From assembly GCF_032854445.1 (NCBI RefSeq), contig NC_088299.1, positions 14,749,608-14,813,607 on the forward strand: a DNA stretch of 64,000 bases, in the 5' to 3' direction. Positions 49,284 to 61,297 of this stretch are shown piece after piece. The notes beneath the pieces were generated by a model, which was not told the origin of the DNA, made no database searches, and saw only the letters and a program-made list of their open reading frames with translations. Each line of letters opens with the position of its first letter. Position 1 is the stretch's first letter. Origin of the DNA: Liolophura sinensis (Eukaryota; Mollusca; Polyplacophora; Chitonida; Chitonidae). The translations under genes were made by a program, and so were the position numbers.

Positions 49284-49515
49284 TGATCACACAGCAGAAG
49301 AAATAGTGTCACAAAGCAGAAAAAATTGTGTCACACAGCAGAAGAAATGGTATCACACAGCATAGGGAATGGTGTCACACAGCACAGGCAATGGCGTCAC
49401 ACAGCACAGGGAATGGTGTCACGCAGCATATGGAATTGTGTCACACAGCACAGGGAATGGTGTTACACAGCACAGGAAATGGTGTCACACAGCACAGGGA
49501 ATGGTGTTACAGTCC
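49284..49515. repeat. 22-bp minisatellite, about 10 copies, directly upstream of TADA2A
   Basis: The unit CACACAGCACAGGGAATGGT plus GT begins 21 bp before the TADA2A ATG and would be in its 5' leader. Units with CAGCATA create short upstream ATG frames on the minus strand (for example near 49360 and 49430). Confidence 0.9.
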
Positions 49516-49582
49516 AGGGCAGATTCCTTGGTCCCAGGCACATTTGTGTGAGCAAAGTTGTCAGTTTTTGTCTGATTTGAAC

Positions 49583-50518
49583 CTACAGAGAGAACAAAGT
49601 ATTTAGTTATATTAGTAAATCTGTAATTTTGGTATTAATTATTCAATCCTATATAATTACTTCACCTATGTTTTACACTGTACTGAATCACTTTTTCATG
49701 ATTTCATGCAAAGATTTTCACCCATAGAGAGAGCTAAATGTGTATTGTTCACAGGAAAGTGAACTCTAACAAACTTTAAGTAATCTGACCAAACCTCTCC
49801 CCAAAACAGTGGTTACATAAAAAAAGATATAAAATGGAGGTATACACGTATATGGAAGGAGGAACAACTCAGTGTCTTCAAAGTGTTCAATGTACGATAT
49901 CGACACAACAGGACTTGATTAAAGTGTCTGCCTTATGGTAAATCGCACAAAGTAATGCTAACTGAAAAACCGAATTTGATCATACTCAGCCCACCGGAAA
50001 GTAGCCAAAAATTAGAAAATGTTCCCAATAGCTGACTAAATATCACTGTCCTATACAAACTATATCTTCCCAAGCAACAGTCGCATAGATGTGATTTAAA
50101 TGATGACTTAGACGCAAAAATATGATCTTACTATATCGGTGCTGCGCGCAGAATTTGGAGTTGACGTTTTTTACTCAAAGCTAGTGCGCACAATGGAACA
50201 TTATTCCTGGGAGTTCACTCTAAGCCTGGCTGGCGTGCCCACTGTAGGGCACGGTATCATACATGGAAAATCAAAGGCTGTGTGGTCATGGAATATTTCA
50301 TTCTGAGTAGAAAGGCACATGGGGTCTGTCTTGCCAGCTGACTGGGCGAGTTGCTCGTCCTTCCATATATAGGCCTACCGCCATGGATATACGGAGACGA
50401 AAACTAAGCACTGAATAATCCATCTGCACGCCACCATACTTGAATTTTTTCTTCTAAAATAAAATGAATTATTGACAATAAAGGAAACGAAATCAATATT
50501 AATACTTTTAACATTTAC
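49583..50518 (-). other. TADA2A: Possible 5'-UTR intron of TADA2A
   Basis: On the minus strand a good donor (ATCCAAG|GTAAATG, exon end 50519) and a good acceptor (TTCTCTCTGTAG|GTTC, exon start 49582) bracket this stretch. If used, exon 2 would hold the minisatellite leader and the whole coding sequence. The assignment rests only on splice-site quality and position. Confidence 0.35.
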
Positions 50519-52313
50519 CTTGGATTTGTGCGTCTTCCTCAGTGACAGTTAATTATTGTGATTCTATCGCACCTGTTGCCTAACACGAAAGACGGCGTTT
50601 GTTGATGTTGTAGTTGTGGTTGTAATGGTTGGTTACATGAAAATTCTTGACCTATTTTTTAACCGATTATACTGTCACTGTGCCCCGAGATTAAGCCATC
50701 TAAGGGTGTAACGACATTATAACCTCACTTTCTGTACATGTGTGCACCATAGTTGTTTTACTTTAAGATACTTCAAAAACTCTTGCCTTGGAGCCTATAG
50801 CCTAGGCTATATTGCTATTGCTATTGCTATATTTTCTTCCGCTTAAATATGTTATCCATAAGTAATACCTTTGTCAATGTATTGCGCAGATCGAACTGCA
50901 GCTCCACGGGGATAATTTTAGGCTGAAATAAAAGCATAGGTAAACATACCCCCATATGGCTAACCAACTCTTCACCTTAAGTTCATTTCTTACTAATATA
51001 CTGCTTTTCGTCCAAAAATGTTTGATATTGCACTATATTATTACTCTGACGCCCAACGCCATAGGCTTAATTATGCTCTATCTGTGAATATCTTAATCCA
51101 GGGTTCTATATCCAGATATCCCCAACACTGCATTGGCGCTGATTTCAATGCATTTAAATTGTATAGATATGATATTTGGGGTAGCTGGCTTCCTCTCCGG
51201 CCATGCTTGGGAAGGCCTCTCAGCAACCTGCGGATTGTCGTGTGTATAATGCTGGCTGCCGTCATATAAATCGTATTCATATACATATGTGCATTACAAC
51301 AGAACGATGATCAATCCAGCTTGGACCCGAATCAACATTGCGCGGGAAAACAATCGTCTAATCCGAAACTTTGAGGTGGCTTACTTGTTGCATCTCTTAT
51401 TGAAATAAATTACCTTAATTAATTTGTAATTCCTAATGAAACTAATTACGTCCACAAATTTTTCCGGAAATTTGTTTCAAAAACGGATCATAGAACTGAG
51501 TTGGTAATGTGTACAACATGCCTTTACCTTACCAGGTTACAGAATAAGTGCGAAAAAGTTGGAAAATATATTGTCCGTTCCCCCTGCGTCCAAATTAGAC
51601 AGCCCCCCACGCATCCAAACTGGACACAGTTATGGCCATTTTGTCCAGACAGTTTTCTGGAATTTTGTTTTCAAAACGGCCCATCCTACTGGAATGCAAC
51701 CTGGTACATGACTTTGCCATAAAAAGTTACAGATCAAATTCGACTTCCCAAGCCTTACGCCCAATTTGAACAATATTATCATGGTTTTTGCTCAAATAGT
51801 TTCCGGAAGCTGCAGCAAACTTCAAAATGATAAGAATGCAAAGCGGTCCCCGTACCGACTTCATCTTAACTAAGAATCAAACAAACTTCTCCCTTTAGTT
51901 AATATAGAAAAGTGGCGAAGATGCGAAATTACATTCGGGAAATGTCATGAATTAAGAGTTACAAGTGTACATGCAACACTTACTGAAACATTTATATCAG
52001 TAGGGGTATTTTACCAAGATTCAATGAAAGTTGCAACAGTGCGTCTCAATCAGCAAATAGACTGCACTAATGTTATGGATATCCATCATAACTAAATTTA
52101 TTATTCTTTGACGAAAGATATAACTATTATATACACTGATGTAAGTCCATTCAACGGTTCATTGAAAATCAATGTCATGGAATTTTGGAAAGTTTGAGAG
52201 AGAATAATTTAAAGCCCCAAAGAAATAGCAAAAGGATCCTCAACAGAAGCGTGCCAGTCATGCAATTCGCTTAACAGAGCAAATCTAATTTTAAAAACCA
52301 TTTATCTGATGGT
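50519..52313. other. Intergenic between TADA2A and the GPCR gene
   Basis: No gene recognised. A SINE family A fragment lies at 51178-51272 (GCTGGCTTCCTCTCCGGCCA, AGCAACCTGCGGATTGTCGT). The TADA2A promoter is probably in the first few hundred bases. The GPCR 3' end lies at the right side. Confidence 0.5.
51178..51272 (+). mobile_element. SINE family A, internal fragment
   Basis: It keeps the middle of the element (GCTGGCTTCCTCTCCGGCC, GGAAGGCCTCTCAGCAACCT, ATAATGCTGGCTGCCGTCAT) without head or tail. Confidence 0.75.
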
Positions 52314-53861
52314 TTACACGCGTTCTGTCACTGTGGGGATTTGTGCACTACTTTTCCTTGGAGAATTTCGAAAATATTTGTCTCGTGAACATGTCCTGCA
52401 GCAGAAATGATCCTTGACAGCATCTCGCAGACTGGTACAGCAGCAGACGTAGACAGCAAAGTTCAGTAAGGGGTTCAGAGCGTAAAACATGGTGGATACT
52501 AAAACTCGTGTGAGAAACTCCAGTATCGGCTTCCGGAAGATGCCGAGTCCGTGAACGGCCACGGTTGTCACTGTCGTGGCCACCATGATATTGCAAATGA
52601 CAAAAGCAGAGAGACTTGCGATAAGAACCCGCTCGATTTGAACTTTGCGGTTGCTTTTAGCATTGCTGGTTCTAGCTGCTTTCAAAGTTTGTTGTGTTTT
52701 TTGTGCTAAACGGAGTTTTAGAATAACCATGATATTTACCATAACCACCAATATCACAGGCACTAAGACAACTGCAATAGCATAAAACAGATACTCGATT
52801 CTGATATGGAGTTTGTCGTTCCCAAACTTTGTATAATACCATACATGTAAAGTATCGCTTGTAACGGGATCGATTTTAGTCTTCACAGCAATAGAAAAAA
52901 AACGTGTAAGATTGGTTAAAACTGACATAATGAAAATACAGATGACAACTTTCTTGGCCCGTGATTCGCTACTAATAATATGTGCTCTAAGTGGACGGTA
53001 AACGGCTATTAGACGTTCTACTCCAAACGCGCTTACAACCCAAGCGTTTGCGGCCATGAAAATAAAATTAAATGGGAAAAGATATGCCACGTAATAGCTG
53101 TAAAAGTTTTGCCAGGATCTGCTTGCTGAGATGGCGTCGTATTTGTGAAGGATAGGGACAATGGCTGCTAGTATTGAGAAGAGATTAGCGGAGGCTATTC
53201 CTCTGATATAGACAGTAGCGCTGGATTTGAACATGTCGCTTCGCAGAATCACCAATGTCGTGATGCAGCTCAACAACCCGAGCAGGTTCACAATCGGGTC
53301 GTACACTCTTCTGACAAAAGACTCGACAATCCGGAAGGTTTGCATTGTCGCTCTGTCATCTGCATTGAGCGTAATATTATCATTCAGTTCCTGACTCCTG
53401 TTGCTGGCTTTATTTTCGCTAACATCGCTAACGGCTGGAGTGAAGTTTCTGGATAGCCTGCTTTTCGACCGATCTGACAGAATTCCGGTCAGATTAACTT
53501 TAGATGACGTCATGAAGATGAGCGGCCGACGGGAATCCCTTTTGGATGACGTGACCGGGATAAGAATTGGACGGGAATGCGCTTTAGATGATGTCATCGG
53601 GTTGAATGTCGGACTGGATTTCGTAGATGACGTCACCGACATGAAAGGCTGACGCGAATTCGCTTTAAATGACGTCATCGGGATGAATGTTTGACGGGAA
53701 TTCGTACTGAATGACGTCACTGGGATGACTGTCTGACGGAAGCATGTGATGATAAGTAACAGGAAATACATCTTCATTCTATTTTCCTGCAGAAAAAACA
53801 TTAATTCATATAAACCGAAAGTGACTTGACGAAATATTTTATTGTTTATTATTTTGTTCAT
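52314..53861 (-). CDS. Divergent rhodopsin-family (class A) GPCR, single exon
   Basis: 515 residues from ATG 53861, or 487 from the in-frame ATG at 53777, whose start (MKMYFLLLIITC) looks like a signal peptide and may be the real N-terminus. Seven hydrophobic segments: about 187-207, 217-239, 256-279, 303-322, 356-382, 408-437, 446-474. Class A landmarks are degenerate: TM2 SAN for the usual Asp, E282-R283-L284 for DRY, no TM4 Trp, no CWxP in TM6, and NPLLNFAVY in TM7. Cysteines occur only at 40, 199, 308, 423, 473-475, 487, 488 and 491, so the usual TM3-ECL2 disulfide cannot form. The cytoplasmic cysteines after TM7 could be palmitoylated. General form resembles invertebrate peptide-receptor-like GPCRs; the ligand is unknown. 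Confidence 0.85.
   Translation of the reverse strand: MNKIINNKIFRQVTFGLYELMFFLQENRMKMYFLLLIITCFRQTVIPVTSFSTNSRQTFIPMTSFKANSRQPFMSVTSSTKSSPTFNPMTSSKAHSRPILIPVTSSKRDSRRPLIFMTSSKVNLTGILSDRSKSRLSRNFTPAVSDVSENKASNRSQELNDNITLNADDRATMQTFRIVESFVRRVYDPIVNLLGLLSCITTLVILRSDMFKSSATVYIRGIASANLFSILAAIVPILHKYDAISASRSWQNFYSYYVAYLFPFNFIFMAANAWVVSAFGVERLIAVYRPLRAHIISSESRAKKVVICIFIMSVLTNLTRFFSIAVKTKIDPVTSDTLHVWYYTKFGNDKLHIRIEYLFYAIAVVLVPVILVVMVNIMVILKLRLAQKTQQTLKAARTSNAKSNRKVQIERVLIASLSAFVICNIMVATTVTTVAVHGLGIFRKPILEFLTRVLVSTMFYALNPLLNFAVYVCCCTSLRDAVKDHFCCRTCSRDKYFRNSPRKSSAQIPTVTERV
53500..53745 (-). repeat. 42-bp coding tandem repeat in the GPCR N-terminus
   Basis: Residues about 41-120 consist of six 13-14-residue repeats (for example STNSRQTFIPMTSF, KANSRQPFMSVTSS, KAHSRPILIPVTSS). 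The DNA units keep TGACGTCA exactly at 53505-53512, 53628-53635, 53670-53677 and 53712-53719, and near-exactly in two others, which encodes the (M/V)TSS core. Confidence 0.9.
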
Positions 53862-56800
53862 AAATAAAAATGCATATTATTTAATTCAAGTAATTGATGT
53901 TTAATGCAGTGCTGAAATAATTTTCACTTATTCCACTGAGGCTAGGTTTATGAATGAAGGAAATCGATCAGAACTTGGAGGAGAACCACCGACGGAAGGA
54001 AATTAAATGTGATGGAGGGGAGGGGGGTCAACTATCACAGCACATCAGACAAGGGTCCAGGGGCCACCTAGGCCCCGGAAGCTCCGAAACTCTAGATTAT
54101 CCGTACATGAGATCTCATCTATTTTGTGGCATGTGGAGGTGGAGGTCTGAAAGGTAGAGTCGTAAAAATGATATTCTGACGTTTTTAACGGGTATCCCAG
54201 CACGTTAGGCAGGGGTCCAGTGGCCCCATAGGACCCATAGGCCCCGGTCTCTCCTGGACCTTAGATTGTCATAGACGTACCTGTATACTTGAACAGACAT
54301 TCAAAGATGGAGCTCTGAGACGTGGGGTTTAATGAGTATAGAGGCGTAAATTCGACATGGTTAGATTCTTTGTGGGGGGCCGGGTGGGGAATGGCGGTTC
54401 AAAAGTGTACCCGAGAAAATGTGACCAGGGGTCGCCTAGATAGTCGTAGAGACCAGTTGTCAATCATTCAGTTAAGTCAATTGTTGTGCCCAGAGACGTA
54501 CATGTAGGGTTTTAAAGACTACGGAGCAAAGAATTGACAATCATTGTGTTGGGTTTGGGAGTCGTGGTTTTCAGTGTAATGTTGGGACCCCAACTTTTAT
54601 ATGACAGCCACAGATGAGTGTCTTTGGCAAATTTGTTCACTTGTAAAAGGCTTCGTAAAAGAACCTTATTTGATCGAGAGAAAATAAAGAATTTCTAAAC
54701 TTCAATATAATTTTTAACACTTTCTTACATGTACCTGTACTTCACGTTATTTGCGAAAACCAAAGAGAATCTAGCTCTAAATTGTGTAGCAGCCAAAGCT
54801 GTGTATTAAGCCAGGCGCAGTTATAGATAAATAAATATCAATCTTGTATGTACTTTATCTGTTTGGTTAAGAAACGAGGATGTTTACCTAGTTTTTGTTG
54901 TTCATTTTAGTACAGTATTAAAATGTGGAAGATTTTAGAATTACAAAATTACAGAACTACAGTATATACTTTCCTGTCGGATCAAATTCTTCCTGGCCCG
55001 TGAAAAAGGGGGGATAGGGGTGGGGGGCAAGTATATCCGAGGCCTCTTCGCCGTCAGGGCCCGTGACCTTTGTTACGCTAATGTTTGTCACGATCAAAGT
55101 CTGCATTTCAAACAGTTCAGGTGACGGAAATCGATGAATTCATATCTATCATTAAAGACGTTTTTACTGATGAAAAAAATTCTGTGTATTTGAAAGTTTA
55201 CTCAGTAACAGTGTATCACAGGTTACAACAACTGGTTATCTTGCAAACTTCGGGCGTCATAATATTAGTATACCAATCGTCAACTCCAATTGACGTTCTA
55301 TGTTAATGATCTAATGATAAGACCAGTGTCCAAAACAATGACCAACAGCAATTAACCCACCAAAGAATTAAGGTTTATAAATCAAAGAAAAAATAATAGG
55401 ACGGATTTATTTATCGGCCATAATGTAACAAGCTAAGATTAAGTAGTACATATATATCTGTATTAGTTGTTATACCTATATGCTGCGTGAGCTCAGTCTC
55501 AGTTGACTTTTCTCGGTGATAAATCCATGAATTGTGACTTTCAACTGCAACAAGAGTGAGTAAGTGAGTGCTTGGGGTTTAACGTCGTACTTAAAAATAT
55601 TTCAGTTTTTCAGACGACGAAGGAATCCTTACACTGCATGTAATGTGCTTCCATGTTGCAGGACTATCGCTCTTTTATAAAGTGCTGCTTCACCGAGACG
55701 TCTTACTGAAGACAAGTAAGGCGCCCCGCATGATAGGGGTCAACCAGTCCTTGCACTATCGCCTTCATGCTGAATGCCAAGCTAGGAAGTTACAACTTTC
55801 TCTTTTAAGGTCTTAGGTGTGACTCGACCCAGGATTGACCCTGGATCTACCGCTCCCGAAGCGGACGCTCTACCAACTGTGCTATCGGGGCCTGTAACTG
55901 CAACAAGAAGCTCTATTTTCGCTGCGTGTGTCTGTCTGTCTGTGTCTGTCGGTGGGTCGGTCAGATCATGGTCGGATAAATTTTGGGCACCCCTTCTTTT
56001 CACTATCTTAACAAGTCGCCTAGAGACAAGGGCGTCATATTTTGTTAAGTCATACTGAGAGAAATACACTAGTGAGTAATGGAGGCTTGACTGGCCATGC
56101 ATATAATAAGCATTTCAAGTTAAATACGATGTATACAGAATAAAAAATAAAAAATCCTGAAAATTTTTAGCATTCTAGATCAATTATAAAATTCATCCTG
56201 CCAGTAGCACTATTTTCATAGAGCCAACTCACATTTATTTCCTTTTTTTCACAACAGAATAATAAGGCTCTAAAATTGTTCACTTACGTATCGTTGCCAG
56301 TCAATATTATGGATGGAAGAAACAGGAGTGTTGGGTTAAACCACCAGCCATTGGCACATATTGACCTTCATGGTTGAAAACCACGCAAAATGAACACACC
56401 TATAGAATTCTTGTTTCTTCTTGCCTCCCACACTACTTTGTTATTTAAGGAATTTGAATGCGTTCCACACTGAAATTATGTGCTATAAATGCATTGTTGC
56501 ACATCTTCATGGTTATTCATACCTTGTCCGCTGCAACGCCGTGACTATTTCCACAACTTGCTAAAACATACGTGGAAACTCTCCAGTCAGAATTTAGCAC
56601 AGCATGTCGAAGTTCTTAAGCATTTGCAAACACTGCTATGTATTATCCCGTTCCACGAAGCTATCTCCACCCTACAAACTTCATGCAACTGTCTTGCTAA
56701 AACTTTTTTGTCCGTTAAGCAGTAGGCGGAAGTATGCGTTGAGCATCCAGGCTTTATTTTACCTTCGTAGGGCAAGAAAGAAAAAAAAAACCCCGAGACA

Positions 56801-57960
56801 TGAAAACCGGCCAACGTTAACACATCTGCTCTTTGTTCCGTTTCTTCATGCATGAGGAATTCAGCTACTGTTGCGAGTCATAAATTGGCCGACAACGTCT
56901 TACAAAACTCATTTTTATGACTCACCAGACATGCCCGCCGGTAAAATCTCGTAATTGTGGTCGACAGCTTTTAATTTTATCAGGTGGCTAAATTTTCAAG
57001 GAAGAAACAGCAAGACGTGCTTGACGAGGAATATCCATATCCTGATCTTATTTCCTTAAACGCACATTTATTTTTTACACCTGCAAGCTTTTCCAGGTCG
57101 AAAAAAACTAATGAAGCCATGATAAAGTTTATTCCTGCTATTACATCCTCCACTGTCGCCAGGTCATATTCGCAGGGTCGGAACAGGATTCACCTGCTCC
57201 ACAGACCGCGGGATCACGAAGCAATCACGAAGACAAATCATTAAACTTGGTATGTTCCTTACCGTAATTTCAACTGAAATTTGTTTTACAATAGTTTACC
57301 CAGAATTTACGTTGTCAAACAATATTGTGCCCTTGTTACGTCAGAAATAATTTTGAAGCGATTTGAAATTTTGACAAATCTAAGATAGCTTCGTGACCCC
57401 GGAGCCAGGCAGCAAGTTGTCCGCACAAAAGGCAGTACGGAAAGATAAATGCCCCTCTTCATGTGCCAACGGGGAAACACTAAGAGATTATTCACGCGAT
57501 GAGGAATCTCCCTGCAACGTGAACTGTACCCCTGAACATGAGTAAATACCAAAACGTGCGAATCTCATGATAAAGGTAAACTCGTCTAAGCGGCTATACC
57601 ACAGACCTTTAAGAAAAATCCGAATTCGCTAATCTATTCAAACTGTTTAGGAAAACCTCAATTTATCGCCTGAACTACATTTACCATGTATTTAAGTCTG
57701 AAAAGTATGATACACAAAACAAATCTTAGGAACTTTGTCACACCTGCACAAACGTGGCTGACAGTTTGTAAAGGTAATTATTCGTGATATTCTGAAATAA
57801 CAAAAACCCCATTGGACTTGCGCTGATTGATTTTTGCCCAAAAATTCCAGTTTGGTCTCTTTAAATGAATTTCACACCATAAACTCAATAACACAGGCAA
57901 GTGGCTATAGCACATAAGCAATTAGAAGTAATACACAAAACACGCACGAACATTTTAAGT
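53862..57960. other. Intergenic between GPCR and eIF4G
   Basis: Open frames here are short and unrecognised. The clearest element is a SINE at 55560-55893. A possible further family-A scrap lies at 56285-56330. I see no supported gene. Confidence 0.55.
55560..55893 (-). mobile_element. SINE family B, full length
   Basis: Read on the minus strand: tRNA-like head (complement of TCTACCAACTGTGCTATCGG, i.e. CCGATAGCACAGTTGGTAGA), B-box region near GGGTCAATCCTGGGTCGAGT, body, and tail TTAAACCCCAAGCACTCACT. It is the best family-B reference copy in the window. Confidence 0.85.
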
Positions 57961-59346
57961 TATCATTTTTTTAAATTTATTTACAGCCCTTGTTGATTTG
58001 ACCGCGTTAATTAGGTGATCAGAATATACTTGGGAAGGCCAATTGTCCTGTTGCAGAGTTCAGCAACGCACTTCCCATCAGGACAAGCACAGCATTTCTG
58101 TGTCCTCCCGGTTTTGAAGCATTCCATTTACGGTTTTTACTGGAACATGTCCGTGAAGTAAGAGGCCATTTTCACCAATTGTCAGCTTGTGTCAATACAC
58201 AGGTTTTGTGACCACCATTTCGCGGGGAACATGGTCAAACACAAATAAATATCTTCCCTCAAGTCCTCTCAATACAACAGTCCTTTATCTGCAATCCATC
58301 ACAAAGGCAGCTTTTTCCAACATTCCAATTTCATCAATATAATATATATATAAATTTATATATATATATTTTTAATATTTATATAATCAATCACAATGAA
58401 GGCTACCACCCAATTTACAACATCTGAAATCAAATTTGCTAATTATACAGTTTTCAAATCAGTGTAAACAGTTGCATATACATTATGCTCCACTTCTGCG
58501 AGAGAAAAGAGAAAATAACCCTCTTACATTTTAGGGAGGGGAAATCATATAAACCACAATGACACTATGGGCACAAAATCGGCTTGAAAATTCTCGCATT
58601 ATTTATACCACTGAGCCGCTTTTTTGTATCACCTAAGCTTAAAGAAGGTTTTCAGCTTTGAATCCAAAAAAAATGCATATGCTGGTCTCCGCTGAAAAAT
58701 GTTCAATGTGGTCTGCTTAACAAAGAGGAAGATATCATGGGTTGAAGAGCTATTCAACTCCACACACGTATTTCCTAAGAAGGTCCAAGCCATCAAGAAT
58801 TAGCACCAGATGATATCAGGGGCTGCCCCATACGCCCCTGTTTTAGCTGGGTCTGGCCAGCACCAGCTTCACGCAGTGTACTCCTCCCCAAACAGAGTTT
58901 GTCCATGTCAGAGATACGATTTTACGAGTATGTATGCAAAAAATAAAAGAAAAAGAAAAAAAAACAGTTGGCATTTTTCTCTTGCCTGAAAATGGAGCAA
59001 AAAAAAAAAAATAAAAAAAATTAACTCAAAATATAAAACCCCTTTGAATTTCACATTTAAGTTACGACCATTTGCCGTACAGATATATCTTCATTCACAT
59101 GTACTATTCAACAGTAATAAGTATTCACAAAAACAACAACCAGGAAGCAGGGGTCCTAAACTCGATTCCACACGCGGCTTCATAAATATACAGCAACTCC
59201 AAATTCCAGATGGCATGTGCAGAAAAGTGGGCCGCCTTGTACATAGCGTTGCAAAACTTGTAATAAATGAATTTTCGCGAATCTGTTGCACGTGGTCTTG
59301 CTGACCACAGCTGTGACGATAATTATAATCCTAATTGTGGCGCGTT
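57961..59346 (-). other. EIF4G: Probable eIF4G 3' UTR
   Basis: No coding frame. AT-rich, with a long TA-rich palindromic patch (58337-58382) and A-rich tracts (58940-59025). AATAAA on the minus strand at 57981-57976 is one candidate poly(A) signal; closer signals cannot be excluded. Confidence 0.45.
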
Positions 59347-61297
59347 TCAGCTGTCCTCTTGTGACTCGTCTTCTGTCTCGCCCAGCCAGGTGAAGAACTG
59401 CACCACCTGTTTTAACGCCACGCCTTTGCCCTCCTGCTCACCAGCATCCTTGCTCGCTTCCCACTGATAGAATGCATCCTCAGATATAATGTCTTCATCA
59501 TAGAGAATCTCAAAAAATGACCGCAACAACCCTACAACATGACAACAAGACTTAGTGTTTGGAAGAAAGAAAATGCCATACAACGCATGAAATACCCCTT
59601 CACCTCAGCTACACCAGATAAGTAGGTTTACATCTTCACTAGTTGCAAACTTGGTAAAAGCTGAACGAAAATTGATTGAATCTAGTAAAGAACAGTGCTT
59701 CCAAGCCTTACAAAATGCACCTTCAATGACCTTGATCTTAAGTTGGGCTGTTCTCCAATATATAGGTTCAAAATGTTGCCTTATACAATACGGTAGCTCA
59801 CTCATTGGAATGTACACGAACTTTAAGCATGCAGAAAATAACTGGACTGCCCACGAGACCCTGCTCAATGAATGGCAAAGCAACACCACATGGCTTTATT
59901 TACGTTTCTAATGTGAAGCCTTGGATTTGTGTATCCAAATTAGCCGACAGCGTACATACCTTGTGGGTACTCCAGTTTATTGGCTAATGTCTGCAGGGCA
60001 TACAAGGCCTGTAGCTCCAGCTCTGCTTGATGGTCGAGATACTTCTGGAGGAGGACTCCACGCTTTTTGATTATTGTCTCGTCTACCTTACAGGCAGGCG
60101 CTGAACCTTAAGTACAGAAACAATGTCCCTTTTGTAGTTCTGGTCTAAATGGGGTGTCAACATATGATCACAGGTGTCATTTTTCGCAATAAATTATCAT
60201 TACTCTGCACTGTGACAGAAGGAAAAGAGGGCAATGTTTTGTACAGTTGTTACTTTGCTCATTTATTATGTTAAGCTGTTCAGTGCATCAACTAGTTTTC
60301 TCACAAACCATTTGTCAAATTTGTCAACTCTTTCACTTACTAATAAATTTGTCACATACCTTTGATAGCACTACGACAGACTAGGGACATGAGGCATCTG
60401 ATGAACTGAGGGGACTTCACATTCTCTTCATCTACATTACCCTGGCAAAGCAATAAATGACAAATGCAATTATCTGCTGCTCATTTACTGAGGCGTTGGT
60501 CAAAAAGATTTTACTGTGTTCTTGGGTCATTTACTCAGTTTTCCTCTTTCACCAATATGGCAACATATGCATGTCTGTATAAGTGGAGAAATCTCTTCAA
60601 TAAATTGGCTCCTCTGGCTCTGCTCGGTTTCCTCCCACCATAATGCGGGTTGCTGTCATATACGTGAGATTCTCTCTTTGACATGAAGACCAATGAAGTA
60701 AATTAGAAATTTGGCCAAGGTCACTTGTTTACCAGAGGCACTCACAATTTCTTCCTATCATAAATCTAAAAGTGAATAATTCTCACTTGTGCATTTAACA
60801 TCAAACAAAATGTAATTAAAATACCTTAGTACAATGACATTTACATAACCTCTTTCACATAAAATTCTAGTGCTCAGATCTCAAGTCAACATGGTTCCGA
60901 AGAACAAGGAGAAATAAGATGTCTGTCCTACAGCATGTAATGTTGAATTTATACAGAAGAAAAAGTAGTATATTATTTTTGCAATAAAAGCTGACAAGGT
61001 CTTAGGGCCTCTAGGAGAGGCTTGAAGACAATTTTGCAGAAGTCTACATGTCTTACATTTAATCTATAATAATCAAATTCTTCAAAAACAAACCACAATG
61101 GTCATTTATAACTGCTGAACCTCCGCAGTAGGTCAGATTATGTAGATGAGGCTTCTAATTACCTCGATCCAATCAAACACCTCTTCATTATCACTGTTTT
61201 GGGTTAGAAGAAGTCTCTCTAACTCTGACTGGATATTCTCGCTGGAGACAGAGGCACTTCTTGGTTGGGCCTCTTCCGCCAGGGTAAACTCTAATTT
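59347..61297 (-). CDS. EIF4G: eIF4G W2 (eIF5C-type) domain, C-terminus
   Basis: Four exons. [63 protein letters not shown] and [20 protein letters not shown] lead to the aromatic-acidic end [14 protein letters not shown]. This end corresponds to the AA-box region that docks MNK kinases in eIF4G1. The exon 60360-60441 is followed by a 2-nt phase shift that is restored at 60106. Confidence 0.94.

Noticed and set aside
56984..57244. 86-codon plus-strand frame beginning with GTG (VAKFSRKKQQDVLDEE...)
   Set aside because: An acceptor-like TCAG precedes it, but no partner exon, homology or domain could be seen.
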